This document shows positions 1 through 64,000 of a stretch of 64,000 nucleotides of DNA, piece by piece (within the stretch, counting starts at the first letter, position 1; the number at the start of each line of letters is the position of its first letter). Made by a program: the position numbers and the translations under genes. Below the pieces are notes generated by a model. It saw only the letters and a list, made by a program, of their open reading frames with translations. It was not told where the DNA came from and did not search any database. The stretch is from Istiophorus platypterus. Lineage: Eukaryota; Chordata; Actinopteri; Istiophoriformes; Istiophoridae. The stretch lies in contig CM029126.1 in assembly GCA_016859345.1 (NCBI GenBank), positions 4,260,001 to 4,324,000 on the forward strand, read 5' to 3'.

Positions 1-1328
1 CAGTTGCAGCTAAGTTCACACTTAGCAAAATCTTTACTTAGTGGAGATCTACACATCATTAAAATAAAACAGGTTACACCTCCCAATCTAGTTCTTTGAT
101 ATAGAGATAAGTTGTTATTAGGATAATATTTACACCCAGATAACTGAAGTAACTGACTAAACTAACGTTAGCCTGCTGATATATAACCTGTTAAGAATGA
201 AGAGTATCAGAGCTAATACATAATATGGTGAACACATCTTACCTGAAGCTTGATGATGTTGATGCTCTTCAATAATGATGTGAAGAGGGAAAATTAAAAA
301 TTCAGTTTCACAAATGTAATACAATGTGTCCAAAATCACAAAAACTTTATGCTAATAACATTAGTTTAGCATAATCGGACATGGCTCACACTTTGTAAAC
401 TGAATGACTGCTGCTATCTCAGAAAAACACTTCTCTCCAAATTAATTACTACATCTCATATATAATAAGTATTGTGAGGTAAGTTTATTAATCATTCGTC
501 TTTACTACTGTTGCTACCACATTGCTCATGTTTTAATGCAAACTTCTCCTGAGTAGATCACTAGCTTGAAACTAGCTGGTAGTCAATAAGGACTGAGGAG
601 GGTTTTACGTGAAAATTTAGGGATGGATTCAGGAACAGCTGATACAGCCCAGTGAAGGTGTTACGAACTGCAGCTTGAACACTTTAAACGAAAAGTCTAC
701 GAGCTTAATCACTGTTGTGTTTGAAGGTGGGCACGCCTTCAAAACTATTTGAAGGTGGGCACGCGAATATGCTGAGGCTTATTACGCTTTATTCTTCTTA
801 ATATTACTGTGAGGGCTGTAATATTACCCTAAAAGTATCTGCCGTGATGTGGAATAAATTTTCTAATAAATGACTTGTGAGGGAAAGAGCCGGCGGTGCA
901 TTTTGTTAATCCAAAGCACCGTTCCTTGGTCTGAATTGATCGACGGTCCTCTGGCTTCACTGTGTATCTGCCCTAATTAAAGAATAATGAGTCTGGTAGC
1001 AGAGATTAAACCCACCGAAAGACAAAGTGTATTGTACACTGTAAGGGACAAATGTATAATGTATACCTTAGGAGGCCACATGTCCTTCCCATGTCTGTCT
1101 CCTCCTGTCTTCCTTCAAGGTAAAGTGCTATAGGGACTGTAGAGCGAGAGAGAGCAGACAGTGTACATGTGTAAATGGAGTGATCATACACACTGAGACA
1201 CCTATAACCTCTGTTAAGATGGAGTTAAAGATTCATATATACCGGCGTGCTGAGAGCAGTGTTCGCCGGGGCCGGCTGTGCAGAAAGGCGCGTGACTTGT
1301 GTGTGAGAAATCGCACGAAGAGGAACAA

Positions 1329-1347
1329 ACACACACACTCGCACACA

Positions 1348-1408
<61 letters not shown>

Positions 1409-1427
1409 ACATTCGCAAACACACACT
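1329..1427 (+). repeat. (AC)n microsatellite
   Basis: Pure CA from 1352 to 1400, with interrupted CA sequence on both sides. Confidence 0.97.
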
Positions 1428-2127
1428 CTTACACGCATGCTCAAAGTTCTTATCTTCTTGGCACAGGATTTTCTTTCCTTCCATTGGGGGGTAATCTCCC
1501 AGCACACCACTGAGACAGAGAGGCAGACAGTGGCTCAGAGAAGTTTGCTGCAACCAGCCACCCCACCCCTTCCCCAAGTCTCATGCATAAATATCACCAT
1601 TCAAAAGAGGGGCGAAAGATTCCCTTTAGGCCATGATGTGGAATCATCTTAGCGCCTCCTAGATCTTAACCTTAATCTTTACAGGGGGAGCAGCTCCGAT
1701 ATGACCCCAGACCTGTGTCAGAGCTGCAGTAACTTCATCCACTATTTCCTCAGCTCAGACTGTATAACTCGGGGAGTTCGGGTCTGCTCAGCCGCTGGAG
1801 TATACGGCTCCCTGAAGCACCTACTTCCTACCTTGCGGGACTTGACTTTCTGGTCACATTTCCCAGTATTTAACTAAAAAGTTTGACTTAAAAGTTCAGC
1901 AAAGGTTTAATTAAAGTCTTAAGCATACACGGTAAATGCAGGATAGAAGAAAACTTTGTCTTCTGAGAACTTGGTAGGAACCGAAACTCATCTAAAGAGT
2001 GTGGGTGACTGGGGTGACAGAGGAGAAATTAGAAGGAAACATTTTCATTCCCTTTCTTTGTGAGAGTGAGATAAGAAAATCAACATTGATCACGACTGTA
2101 TGTTAAATAAAGAGCTGGATTCAGGAT

Positions 2128-2154
2128 ATCGTTGGCCTAGCTTAGGCCAACGAT
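2128..2154. repeat. 12-bp perfect inverted repeat, 3-nt loop
   Basis: ATCGTTGGCCTA at 2128-2139 pairs with 2143-2154. Confidence 0.9.
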
Positions 2155-3293
2155 GGCATCTTCCATATTTAAAAACTATGCCTTCCCATATATTTTCAGC
2201 TTTTTTATCAATACAATGTGTGGTTTGTTAAATCTGCACATGAACAAAAATACAAAAGAAAAACAACAGTTTGTGATTTTAGGCAAAGTTATGTGCTTGA
2301 GTTATCAGTTTCTTCTTCCTTTTTGTGACGAGTTATTTATTACAATTTGAACAAAGAACATACATATCGGGAACCCACAAAGAGGAACACATCAAAGTCA
2401 AGAAAACAGTGTCGGGAATAAACCATCTGAATCCCAGGGAAGTGATTAAGGCACAGCTCATTGATAATACAGTTCCTCTTGAAGAAACAAAAAACAAGGA
2501 TAATGGTGCTGGTAGGAGGAAACTGCTGGAACAGTTGAGCCTTCCATCGAGCAATTCTGTGTAGCATCTTCGGCCATTGTACAGGGTGGGTACGTTAAAT
2601 TATAGAGCACTTGCTCTAGTTTTGGGCGCTGTACACTCATAATGGCACAAAACATGGGAGAAGCTTCGATGGCAAGACTTTAGGAAGCTATTTAAAGTCA
2701 CAGCACATGGCTAGACACAGTTCTAGATCAATTTCACCCTTAAAAAACAAAAAAATCTTATTTTGTATATGTAAAAGCATTTTTATTAGTCAGCCTTAGA
2801 TTCCCCTTCCGCCAGTATTTATGCTAAGCAAGGCTAAAGCATCCCGATGGCCGCTCTGCGCTTCACTCGTAAAGCGATGTGGATCTTTTGATGTCGCTCT
2901 TGGAAGGAAAGGTGAATGAGCACATTCCCTAAAATGGCGGAAGCTTGGAAGGCCTTAAAAGGCGATGGAAAATCAAGACAACCAGGAGTTAATTAGCTGC
3001 CACTAAACAAAGGAAGATAAATCGTGGAGATAAGTCCGTCGCTCTGATGTCAAAAAGACTGTGGTCACATTTCTTTCGGTCCCCCGACACCAACGTCTGT
3101 GACCTGGTGAGGTGACACCAGAAGTCTGCATCAGATTCAGCCTATCAAAATAAAATAAACCACAAACAAAAATGATCTTGCAGTCGTTTACAGCAAAAAA
3201 AAAAAAAACGACTGAGAGATTGAATCCTGTTCTTGAGGCTTTTAATGGTAAACAAGCCAGGTCATGAGGCTCAGCTCTCTCTGTTGCATTAGT

Positions 3294-3309
3294 CCCCCCC
3301 CCCCCCCCC
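3294..3309 (+). repeat. poly-C run (16)
   Basis: Homopolymer of cytosines. Confidence 0.95.
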
Positions 3310-3521
3310 AATGCTCTCTGAGTTTGTTTGATAATTCCTCAGTTAATTAATTTCTCCCCCCAGTGTGTATGGGTGTGTGTGTGTGTGTGTGCAGCTAATA
3401 GCACTATCTCCCCTGTAATTGCAGCGGGTCAGACCCAAAGACAGCAGAAGCCTAGTGTCCCCCCTCTCCTCTCCATCACCTTCCAGATCACAGGTAGGTG
3501 CTTTTAGCCTCGTTGATAACG

Positions 3522-3538
3522 CCCCCCCCCCCCCCCCC
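3522..3538 (+). repeat. poly-C run (17)
   Basis: Homopolymer of cytosines just before the long pyrimidine tract. Confidence 0.95.
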
Positions 3539-3540
3539 AT

Positions 3541-3928
3541 GCTTTATGCCTCCGTCCCTGTTTTTTTTCCACTTCCTTTTTCGCTGACAGCCTCCTCTGC
3601 CTTATCCTCCTCTCCTATCCTATATCCTTGTTCCATTTCCTTTCCTCTCCTTCCGCCTTTCCCTCTCCTCGTTGCCTCTCCTGTCTCTTTTCTTGTCCTC
3701 TCTAATCATTTCCTCTCTATTCTCTATCCGTTTTACTTTACTCTCCTTTTCTCTGTCCTTGTTTCCTCTCCTCTTAATATCTCCTTGTATACTCTCCTCT
3801 CCTAACCTCCATCTACTCACCTTTCCTCTCCTTTTTCTGCCCTTGTTTCCTCTCCTCTTCTCTTAATTTCTTTTTGTCTACTCTCCTCTCCTCTCCTCTC
3901 CTCTCCTCTCCCTCTCCTCTCCTCCCCT
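3541..3928 (+). repeat. long polypyrimidine tract with (CTCTC)n at its end
   Basis: Nearly 390 bases of strongly C/T-biased sequence, ending in tandem TCTCC units from about 3880 to 3925. Confidence 0.95.
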
Positions 3929-5471
3929 GAACTAACAAAAATGGATCACAAAGGAAAAATTAAGACAAAATCATTTAAATATTGATACATTGATTTTTTT
4001 TTTTGAAGGTCTGCCAACTACTGTGACACTCTAGATTTATGACGTGTTTAAGTGTACACATAACAAGTTACAAGCCCGGACCGCTGCTCTTTATTCGGCG
4101 TGTTCAGTGTTGGTGCCAAACCCAACAGAGGGATAAGTAGTATTACAACAAAGTTCTGTATTCTCCCATAAAAACCCGGGCAGAGAAGATGAAACTTTGA
4201 AGGGGGCTGCAAGAAAAACTTTGTTCTCCCCCACAAACAGAATATGGAACGTGAGACATAAGATATTTTTCCCCCGACGCAGACAGTAAGCCACACTCGC
4301 ATGAGGGATTTTTTTATTTTTTTTTTCCCACCGTTGTCAGTTCAGCATAATAGAAAAATGAACTCACGGGAGAACACAGTATAAAATGGACTAAGAGAGA
4401 AGCAGGATATAGAGAAAGTGCTTTTTTTTCCCGCTGTCACACAGAGACCAATACTCTGTTGGTCCCTAGTTTTGCATTTGCAGATGGATTGATGTAAATG
4501 ATTGAAGACAGTGTAGTCCCCCAATAAGACATGGATTAACAGTGGCTCAGCAAACTCAGTATTTGACTTTCAGTGTATTTGTAGGAGGAATTAGCCATTT
4601 TGCATTTCAAAAGCTCCACTTGCCTTCCCTGTACAGTTCTGGGGGAATTATGATTCAGCTCTCCTGACTATGTGAGACTTTAAGCCCTCAGATGTCTCAT
4701 AGGAACGGTTGGAATTCAGGAAATAAAGTGCCTCAGGTTGAACGTGTGAAGTGATTTTCCCTTTTTTTGGTAAATCACTAAATATCCACTTTGAAAACAT
4801 ATTTGAAATTTATCTCTCAATACTTGTTGAGTGGAGATCAATCCATCCTCCTACTTTGTAGAGAGAAGTCTTATATAAAAGTCTTATATACAGTAGTTAC
4901 TTAACATTCATACCACCACTGATTTCATAAGACCGAGCACCCGTTTCCACAAAGGGGAAGTTCCTTTTGTGAGGGAGAAAATTTTTGTAATATGACATGT
5001 TACAGATATTATGTCAGATAGTAGCAAATCAGTCTTTCATAATTCTCTAGGAACATAAAATTAAAATAAAACAAAGTCTACTTACCCTGACAGGTGCTGA
5101 TGAAAGGAACTGCATTGTCACGAGTTGATTACAGGAGACACGTCTATTACAGAACTTTGTAAAAAAGAAAATATCAAAATATCTTTGATAATCATTTTGG
5201 AGTTTGACTTTTATGCCATTATTTTTTTAGAGCAGTTAAATTACTCTGGTGTTTTGTATCTGAAGTTAAAATGCAACTCTTGAAAAGAAAAAAAAACTAT
5301 AGCTGGTAACATTTTCTTCTGCTGAGTTTTTAAAATATCAGCTTCTGTCTCACTGAGATAAACTGTTTCTTATTTTTAGTGTTTTACATGAAGTTTTGTA
5401 AAGATTCTTCATTAGCTTTGACTTTTCATTTTTTGAAATCTGATTTAAATGCACAGCTGGACACGTTTTGT

Positions 5472-5473
<2 letters not shown>

Positions 5474-5504
<31 letters not shown>
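5474..5504 (+). repeat. (GT)n microsatellite
   Basis: 31 nt of GT repeat. A (GGT)n run follows at 5555-5573. Confidence 0.97.
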
Positions 5505-5506
<2 letters not shown>

Positions 5507-5787
5507 CTGTAAAGCAAACAAGGCTCAGAAGTGTCAGTCAGAGTCAAAGCTTTGGGTGGTGGTGGTGGTGGTGGGGGAGGTGAACCCGTCTGCTGACGGA
5601 GCAGGACTCACTCTTATCATCACTGACAACCTGGAAGCATGTGGGGAGGGTTGGTTTTTTTTTTTGGCCTGGTGTTTTAAAGGAATATTTTCAACTTCTT
5701 CAGAAAAAGTTTGCTTTCTTGAGAAGATCAACATTGTCCTCATTTATCCTCGCTACTTATGAAGCAACGGTCAGAAGCCAGGTAACT

Positions 5788-6118
5788 TTAGCTTAGTATA
5801 AAGACTGGAAACGGGAAGAAAACAAGCCGGGCTCTGCAGGTGATAATAAAAAAATAATCTGCCTACCACCTCCAAGGCTCATTAATTAACACTAGTTATC
5901 CTTTTATATCCTCAGGACTTCACTGCTCCTGGCCCGGACCTCCAGCAAAACCACAACTTGTCATTTTCACACTTCATTTGTAGTTCAGATTAAACAAATG
6001 TGATATAGGATCTTAATTAGTGAGCGTTTAAGGTGCTGGTAGGTGGATTTTGTTACTTGGTTGGAGCCAGTTGAGCTGTTCCCCCCTGTTTCCAGTCTAT
6101 GGGCTAAGCTAAGCTTTA
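5788..6118. repeat. foldback (imperfect palindromic) repeat, about 330 bp
   Basis: The left arm contains GCTTAGTATAAAGACTGGAAAC and CTGCCTACCACCTCCAAGGC; its imperfect complements appear in the right arm (GTTTCCAGTCTATGGGCTAAG and GGTGCTGGTAGGTGGATTTT). A half copy lies at 33603-33830. I recognise this family from fish introns. Confidence 0.75.
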
Positions 6119-6383
6119 AATGTCACGGTATTCCCTCAAGGCCCCACACCTAAACCACCAACCGGTCTTTGGGATTCAGGTCTTACTAGCGGCTCTTTTT
6201 TTTCCCCCCTCCGTCCTCATATTTTCTGTCAATCTCCACTTTCTAGCATCAAATAAAGCATAAAAGACAAAAAAACTGCACCTGCACACTAGGTAGCATT
6301 ACTTTGAAATGACACTGAAACCAACATACATACAAAATGTGGCTGCATAAATGCATAAACTCAATATCTTCAGAAACCCCCTC

Positions 6384-6408
6384 CACACACACACACACAC
6401 CAGGCACG

Positions 6409-6449
<41 letters not shown>

Positions 6450-6451
6450 AC
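6384..6451 (+). repeat. (CA)n microsatellite, interrupted
   Basis: Two CA blocks separated by about ten non-CA bases at 6401-6410. Confidence 0.97.
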
Positions 6452-6638
6452 AGCAGACGTATTTATTGCACCACGGTTCAGCAGTGAAAAATGTGATCTG
6501 CACAGTTGTCAGCGGCGCCTTGCTCAGCGATAGCATCTCTCCTTTTTTTTTTTCTTCGACAAAGTTCCTCAGCGGGAGCTCAGACGGGCGGGCGCTCACC
6601 AGTTGCATCACGGAAAGTACTTTTCTAAATCCAATATG

Positions 6639-6643
<5 letters not shown>

Positions 6644-6704
<61 letters not shown>
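6644..6704 (+). repeat. (GA)n microsatellite, 61 nt
   Basis: Uninterrupted GA repeat, 499 nt before the first exon. Confidence 0.98.
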
Positions 6705-6708
<4 letters not shown>

Positions 6709-7202
6709 TGCCAAATTATACCTCACGGAATAAACATGAGCCAAGACATTGTCACTGTTCTCTCCCACCTTCAGCGTCGCATTGTTGAGTCTGTTTCCCC
6801 CCTGTCTCTGTCGAGGGTTGGTGGGCAGGACTCCACAGTGTTTTATGTTGCTAGCAAGGCGCCGCGCAAGATAATCACTTCTAATTTATCATTCTGACAT
6901 GCTAACAGGGAGGCGATAAACAAAACAATGGGATAATAGTGTCTACTTCACAGGCATGCTTTGCTTTGTGTTCTTCACCGTGGCGCTCATCTTCTTTCTA
7001 TAGGGAATTTAATGCCAGGAATAAAAGTAAATAGGAATTTTTCGTGTCCCTTGTCCCTGCTGATTGTGGTTAAAAAAAAAAAAAAAAGGGGGGGCCTCAT
7101 GTAAAGACAAACCTAGAATAAGATCAAAGTGGAAGCAGGTTCATTTTTATCTGCTGCTCTCATTTTCGTGTTTTGCCTTTTCTTCCTCTCCATCTATGCG
7201 AG

Positions 7203-59142
<51,940 letters not shown>

Positions 59143-62100
59143 GTAATGAGACTGGTCAACAAGCTGAAACGTTGAGCTTCTTCAATGTGGTGTCCAAACA
59201 CTGGACAGTGGAGAAGCAGTGTTATAATAAGGATGTTTTCTCAATGTTTTTCAATCTGTGCATCATTTTCATAGGTCTGGCGAATACGTCTGCAGTAGGG
59301 ATGTGTTTCTCTCCCACTCATATTTAGATACATGGTCATCGATCCAATACAAATACAATTCTGATAAAATTGTATTATGATAAACTATGAATCAAAGCTG
59401 AAACGATACAGCTGTGATCAGTATTTGATATTTTTATCCCCAAAGAATCTTGACTAAAATAAATAAATTCTTTTCTCAGTTGTAATGAATAAAAAAAATA
59501 CCCAGACAACTATAGTAAACAACGGCAGCAATACACTGGATAAGCCAGTTCATTGGAGGGGGGCTGTTTCAATGAAACGCCTCGGCTCCCAGTGTCGGTG
59601 TCATCCCTCTGAATTAAACAAACAAACGAATAAGCAAAAAGAAAAAGAGGAAAAGAAAAGAAAAAACACAATGCAAATTCATTGTCGCACAGCAGAGCGG
59701 CTTTCAAGTTCAACCGGGAGAACAAAGGGGTCGCTCCGCGGTGCTCGGCACAGTGAACACTTATCAGCAGCTGGATTCATAACACAAAGCAGCCGCTAAA
59801 ATAAAATACTTTTGTTTCAGGGTGGATTGTTACATCTCTAACCGGTAACCGCTCAGTATCTGTCGATGACCTTTAAAAAATCAGAGGTAGGACTCTACTT
59901 GGGGGCACAATGAATGGACTACATTATGGCAGAGGTTCTGTACAACTGTACTACTGCTGTTTTTATGCGAGTTAGATGTACTGGTAGCTGCCTGTATATC
60001 CGTTGCCTGTAGCAACTCGCCGAGCGCTCTCCTCTCTCCCACCAGAATAGTAAAGTAGTCCAAATCAGGACAGACGTTCCGCTGTAATCTACTTGCAAGG
60101 TTTGCGTCTCAGTTTTCGGCCTTTTTTTCTCCCCTGTCCACCCGGCGCCGGTCCCCCAGCTCTTGTACCAAAAAAGCGTCCGAGAAAACCCACACGAGTC
60201 CGCAGCCCTCATCTCTCCGGCTCAAAGTGAGAAGTCCTGCATGAAGAGAGCGAACCACACTGAGTTATTTTTTTCTTTCTCTTTTTTTTCCCCTCCTACC
60301 GGAGTAGCAGTCAAAAGACGAATCGCTCGTAGGTCTCCCGCCAGCGGGCGTTGTTAGTTGTGTTTGCTGAAGCTCCCGACCAGGCCGGAGGCACTGCTGT
60401 CAGGAAGCGTTTCGTTTTTATGTGGAATGCACAGACTATTTGGACCACCTACTCTCCCAGCAAAATAGACTGAGGGGCGAAATTCAAATGAAAGCCGTGA
60501 CCCCTGCGATTCAATCTATTCCGCTTGTACGGCGAAGAAACACACAAACACACACACACAAACACACGTAGAGATAGACAGAGATAAAATAACACAGAAT
60601 ATGTGTGTGTGAGATGTAAGAGAAGCCTAAGTGCAATCTGCCGTGCCATAAATGACAATGAAGTCTAGATATTATGCGTTCACTCACCACCAATATGATT
60701 AAGAGACCAGACCGAAGAAGCGTCTCTGAGTGTTGATTACAGGCTCCTGTGAAATTAGGTAACCGTAGCTACATAAAATGGTCGAGAACGCTGACATTTG
60801 ACTTTTTTAAGCCTCTAGTCGTTTTTTCTTAAAGCGAGAATCGTGCTTTGTATCAAGCTAAAAGACTGAGGCGAACACCAGCAGGTCCCAGGGAAAGAAG
60901 TCAGCATCTTCGCCAGTAAATGCTTCCATGTAGAAGCATTGTTCTTATACTGTAGTGTAGTGTATATAGTTAGGCTTCGTATTAAAAGGAAAAATATATG
61001 ATGAGTTTCATTTTAACATGAGTCTGTTAGGTTCTCGTTCACATCTTCAAACAGCATCTTTCTCACTTTTAACGTTTCAAGAGCAAAGACTTTCAGGAGC
61101 CCTTCACCGACCGGTGTTTCGGTTGATGTAGCGCCGTTTAGTGTAATGTTGGCTGTTCCAGTCCAGGAAAGGTCTCCTTCTATCATGACCTGTAACCCAG
61201 CCAAATATAATATTAGCTAATTAAATGGTCCCTGACTGTGGAAATAACACTATGTTAGCATTACTAACGTCGGCAGTAAGTCAGCCAGATAAACACAGTG
61301 TTTATGACATTCCTTATATTTTTGCTGTTATGTTTTCCGTTTTTCCAAAGGCGTCGTATCACACAAGCATCTGAAAAGTTTTTTTTAAAGGCTTTTATGA
61401 TATAGGCCACCTAAACTACACATCAAGTTAAAGTGTAGAACAAAACGCTAAAAGCAGGCCGATGCCTTATGCCATTTGGTCGATACCTCCACCCAAAATC
61501 TTGTTAGTGTACCATGTGTGCACACATTTTCAGCATGGGTAGCCCCAGCAGGTAACAAACACTCAGAGCTGGCAGCGCTAGTCCACCACCGACCTGCATC
61601 CTCTTTTTCTTTTTTTTTTTTAAATTTTGGTGAGTGATTAGGTCTCGGCACAGTCTTTATGCTGAGCTGGACATCTGTTGTGATTTACCTGGTACGCGGC
61701 CATACATAACAAATCGCATTAAAGCATTACACAGTACAGACGTTCAGTTTTATTTAATCACTATAAGCCTTTTTAAGGTTTATTGCTCTCCGGTGAGCAA
61801 ACCAATCAAACAGTCTGGCAGTTTGAGTCAAATATGACTTCTGCTCCCTCCATGTAAAACAAAAAAACAAAAAACAAAAAAAGGTCTTAAATTCAGCAGC
61901 GTATCAGACTTTTCCCTCGGTTGACTGCCAGGCGCCCCCCACCTCCACCTTCAAAACAACATCGCTCCTCAGACTTAGGAGACCAGTGAACTCCAGCTTC
62001 CTACTTTAAAGGGGACGTACTTTTTCATGTCTTATCAACATAAAGATATGTCCACGTTGGGTGTATAGACCCCCCCCCCCCCCCCATATGGGGACATGGA

Positions 62101-64000
62101 TGACATCATAAAGGGACATGGACTTCCCCTTCCACTCAGCTCGCAGACGGTGTCCACCCACTGAAAAGTCACTGAATTTTCCAAGCCGTCGGCCATTCTT
62201 GTTTTCACCCACTAACGTTGGCTCCAGTAACACGAGGATGTCGGAGGCAGGAGGAAAGCTGGTGAATTGTCCTGTTAGTTGAATGCAAGAATTAATGCCG
62301 CGGTCGTCATGACCTCCCATCATCCCATCATCCGAGGGTAAAGTCCCACTGGATTCACTTTATTTTTGACAGTGCATGTCCCTGCAAACAATCGCAAAGC
62401 CCCATTTTTACGTCAGAACGCTTTCTGAACAAAGGCTGGAAAAATGATTCACCTCAAAACTGAAGCTCGAGGACAGATCGATGCTGACCGCCCGCGACCC
62501 AACTTTGAACTGGGAAGCTAAGTCTTGCCATGTTATGGGGTTTTACCGTATAATTCGCAGGTTAGACTTTTGAACTCTTGCTTGACTAATGAGTTGTCTG
62601 ATAAGTGAAAATATCCAAGTTACTCTTTAAAACAAGGACATATTACAGTTCTCACGGTACAATCCACTAAATTCAGCAGCATTTGCAACTTAACTTTTAT
62701 TCGTGTAGTGCCGCCCTTTAAAAATCGGACATTATTGGAGCAACAAAAATTTGGGGCAGGGGTCTCGAATTCAAATTATCTGTGACCCACTTACAGACTT
62801 AGCAGAAAACATACCTCAGTGTTTTAACAAAGCAATTTCAACTATAAATAATCCACGGCTGCGTGGCTTGTTTTTTTCCATCTCCTTCATAATGCATATT
62901 TTCCTCCACGTGTTTAGCCGAGCTGCTAGAGACTCCAGCGGGTTTCTCTGAGCAGATGAGACAGGAAGTAGTCATCTTAAACTCCATAAAAACTGTCAGT
63001 GCTCCAGGTCAACCTTTAAATTAGGTTTAAAAAGAGTCATTTTTTTGTGCTACGGTAAATCAGACTGCTGTTGGCCACCGGTAAGGTGTTTGTGTCGGTT
63101 AAATAAACAAAAATAATAAAAGAACATCATATTCAAGATCAGTGTTTGCAGGAAATATGTAAATGGGGGGGGGCATTTTAAATATTTTCAGCTTTGACAT
63201 AATGATGATTCTGAGGGAAAAATGAAAGGAAAATTGTTTTGTAAGGGGTTGAGAAAACAGTTACACTACACTAAACATAAGGCATGAAAACTTTTATAGA
63301 CCATTGTTCTAATAGCCACTATTGGGTCTTAAAACAACATGATCGTTGTTGGATCCATTCCAGCAGCATTTTCTTGGAAATAAATAGAAGAGGTGGGTAT
63401 TTACCAATAACCACAGGAATCATTGCTGCTCCTGATGCCTTCATCAATATTAATGTCCGGCAGAAGACGTAGCCTATGGATGACACTTTGGTTGACAGGT
63501 GGTGTCTCAGCACCACAGAAACAAAAAACAGCATAATATCATCTTAGCACCAAGGATATCACCCCCCCCCCCCCGAAAAGGAAAAGAAAGTCTCACAGAT
63601 GGGATTATCACTTCAAAAGTTTGGGTCTGATGAGCTGTTGTCAGTTGTTTTTGTTTTTTGTGATGGAGGCCTGTCAGCCGAGGCGTCCTCTCGACTCCTG
63701 GCCGTCGGCGCTGCAGCTCCGGCGCGTTACCGCCCCTCCCGCGACCGCAGCATCAGCCTTCCTGTTGTGGAGACGAATCCTCGACATTGTGCCGCACATA
63801 CAGAGGAGATCGTAGGCGTCTCCTCTGGGGTAACGGGGCATGTCCGCAACATTTCAATGAGGAAGGACGGAAGACCAATCCCCGAGTTTACCCTAGGATT
63901 CATCCTGATAACAACAATGTATTTTCACACAGTGCCTCTCAAATATAAATCTGTTATTTTCAGCGCTGTCGGTCCCTGAAGGGGGGAATTCATTGCTCCC
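59143..64000 (+). other. start of the next intron, no exon seen
   Basis: No exon matching the C-terminal repeat, EGF-like, transmembrane or cytoplasmic part of THSD7A is visible. It holds a probable repeat at 62000-62390 and poly-C runs at 62070-62085 and 63562-63574. Confidence 0.75.
62000..62390 (-). repeat. possible interspersed repeat
   Basis: On the minus strand the segment contains TGATGTCATCCATGTCCCCA and GGGACATGCACTGTCAAAAA and resembles a repeat seen in fish introns. It includes a 105-codon minus-strand open frame without a known domain. Ends and family are uncertain. Confidence 0.4.

Larger units (their letters stand above)
1..7202 (+). other. upstream intron, no exon seen
   Basis: I find no exon with TSP1 signatures and good splice sites here. 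The family sequence that should precede the first exon (the N-terminal repeats) is therefore presumed upstream of the window. The stretch holds CA, TG, GGT and GA microsatellites, two poly-C runs, a long pyrimidine tract at 3541-3928, a small palindrome at 2128-2154 and a foldback repeat at 5788-6118. Confidence 0.7.

Noticed and set aside
1329..1427. Possible CRISPR-like regular repeats in the CA-rich region
   Set aside because: Simple dinucleotide repeat in a vertebrate genome, with no spacer structure.
3419..3805. 128-codon Ser/Pro/Leu-rich open frame, with a possible exon start at GCAG
   Set aside because: Translation of the pyrimidine tract; no TSP1 signature.
6337..6897. 186-codon + strand open frame
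   Set aside because: It runs through a CA and a GA microsatellite, with low-complexity His-Thr and Arg-Glu stretches, and has no domain.
1..7202. Search for the preceding THSD7A exon
   Set aside because: No block resembling the expected W-rich and TREVYC-type sequence was found, so it is assumed upstream of the window.
59143..64000. Search for the following THSD7A exon (Asp-Cys-Tyr start)
   Set aside because: No GDC-type start with TSP1 spacing and an acceptor was found, so it is assumed downstream of the window.

Overview
This window is an internal piece of one large, intron-rich vertebrate gene on the + strand. The spliced exons encode tandem thrombospondin type-1 (TSP1) repeats. They match thrombospondin type-1 domain-containing protein 7A (THSD7A) segment by segment and in order. 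The organism is very probably a teleost fish: there is abundant (CA)n/(TG)n, (GA)n and (TCC)n microsatellite, many homopolymer C runs, GC-rich exons in AT-rich introns, and several interspersed repeats I recognise as common in fish genomes. The species cannot be named, and I cannot tell whether this is thsd7aa or thsd7ab (the teleost duplicates) or an unduplicated copy.

Layout: positions 1-7202 are upstream intron with no exon I can support. Eighteen exons follow between 7203 and 59142, all with GT-AG introns and unbroken phase, adding up to 930 complete codons plus one split codon at each end. The signal peptide and first TSP1 repeats lie upstream of the window. The last repeat(s), the transmembrane helix and the cytoplasmic tail lie downstream; positions 59143-64000 are the start of the next intron. 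Introns run from 348 bp to 11.1 kb. They hold microsatellites, foldback repeats and one decayed LINE in antisense orientation (about 39150-40770) that still shows a reverse-transcriptase YADD motif.

The coding part contains 14 complete TSP1 repeats plus the end of an earlier one. Two types alternate strictly: one begins with a D/N-C before the Trp-rich strand, and the other carries C-G-x-G...T-R-x-x-x-C. Thirteen repeats keep all six cysteines. One (exons at 46701-46834 and 47431-47584) has lost exactly two, the WSxC cysteine (now Trp) and the fifth cysteine (now Ser), which are predicted to form one disulfide. A second notable feature is a 6-nt phase-0 microexon (46253-46258, Ala-Gln) needed to make the protein match the THSD7A family.

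No other protein-coding gene, tRNA, rRNA or CRISPR array is supported. Human THSD7A comparisons are from memory of the protein, not from a search.
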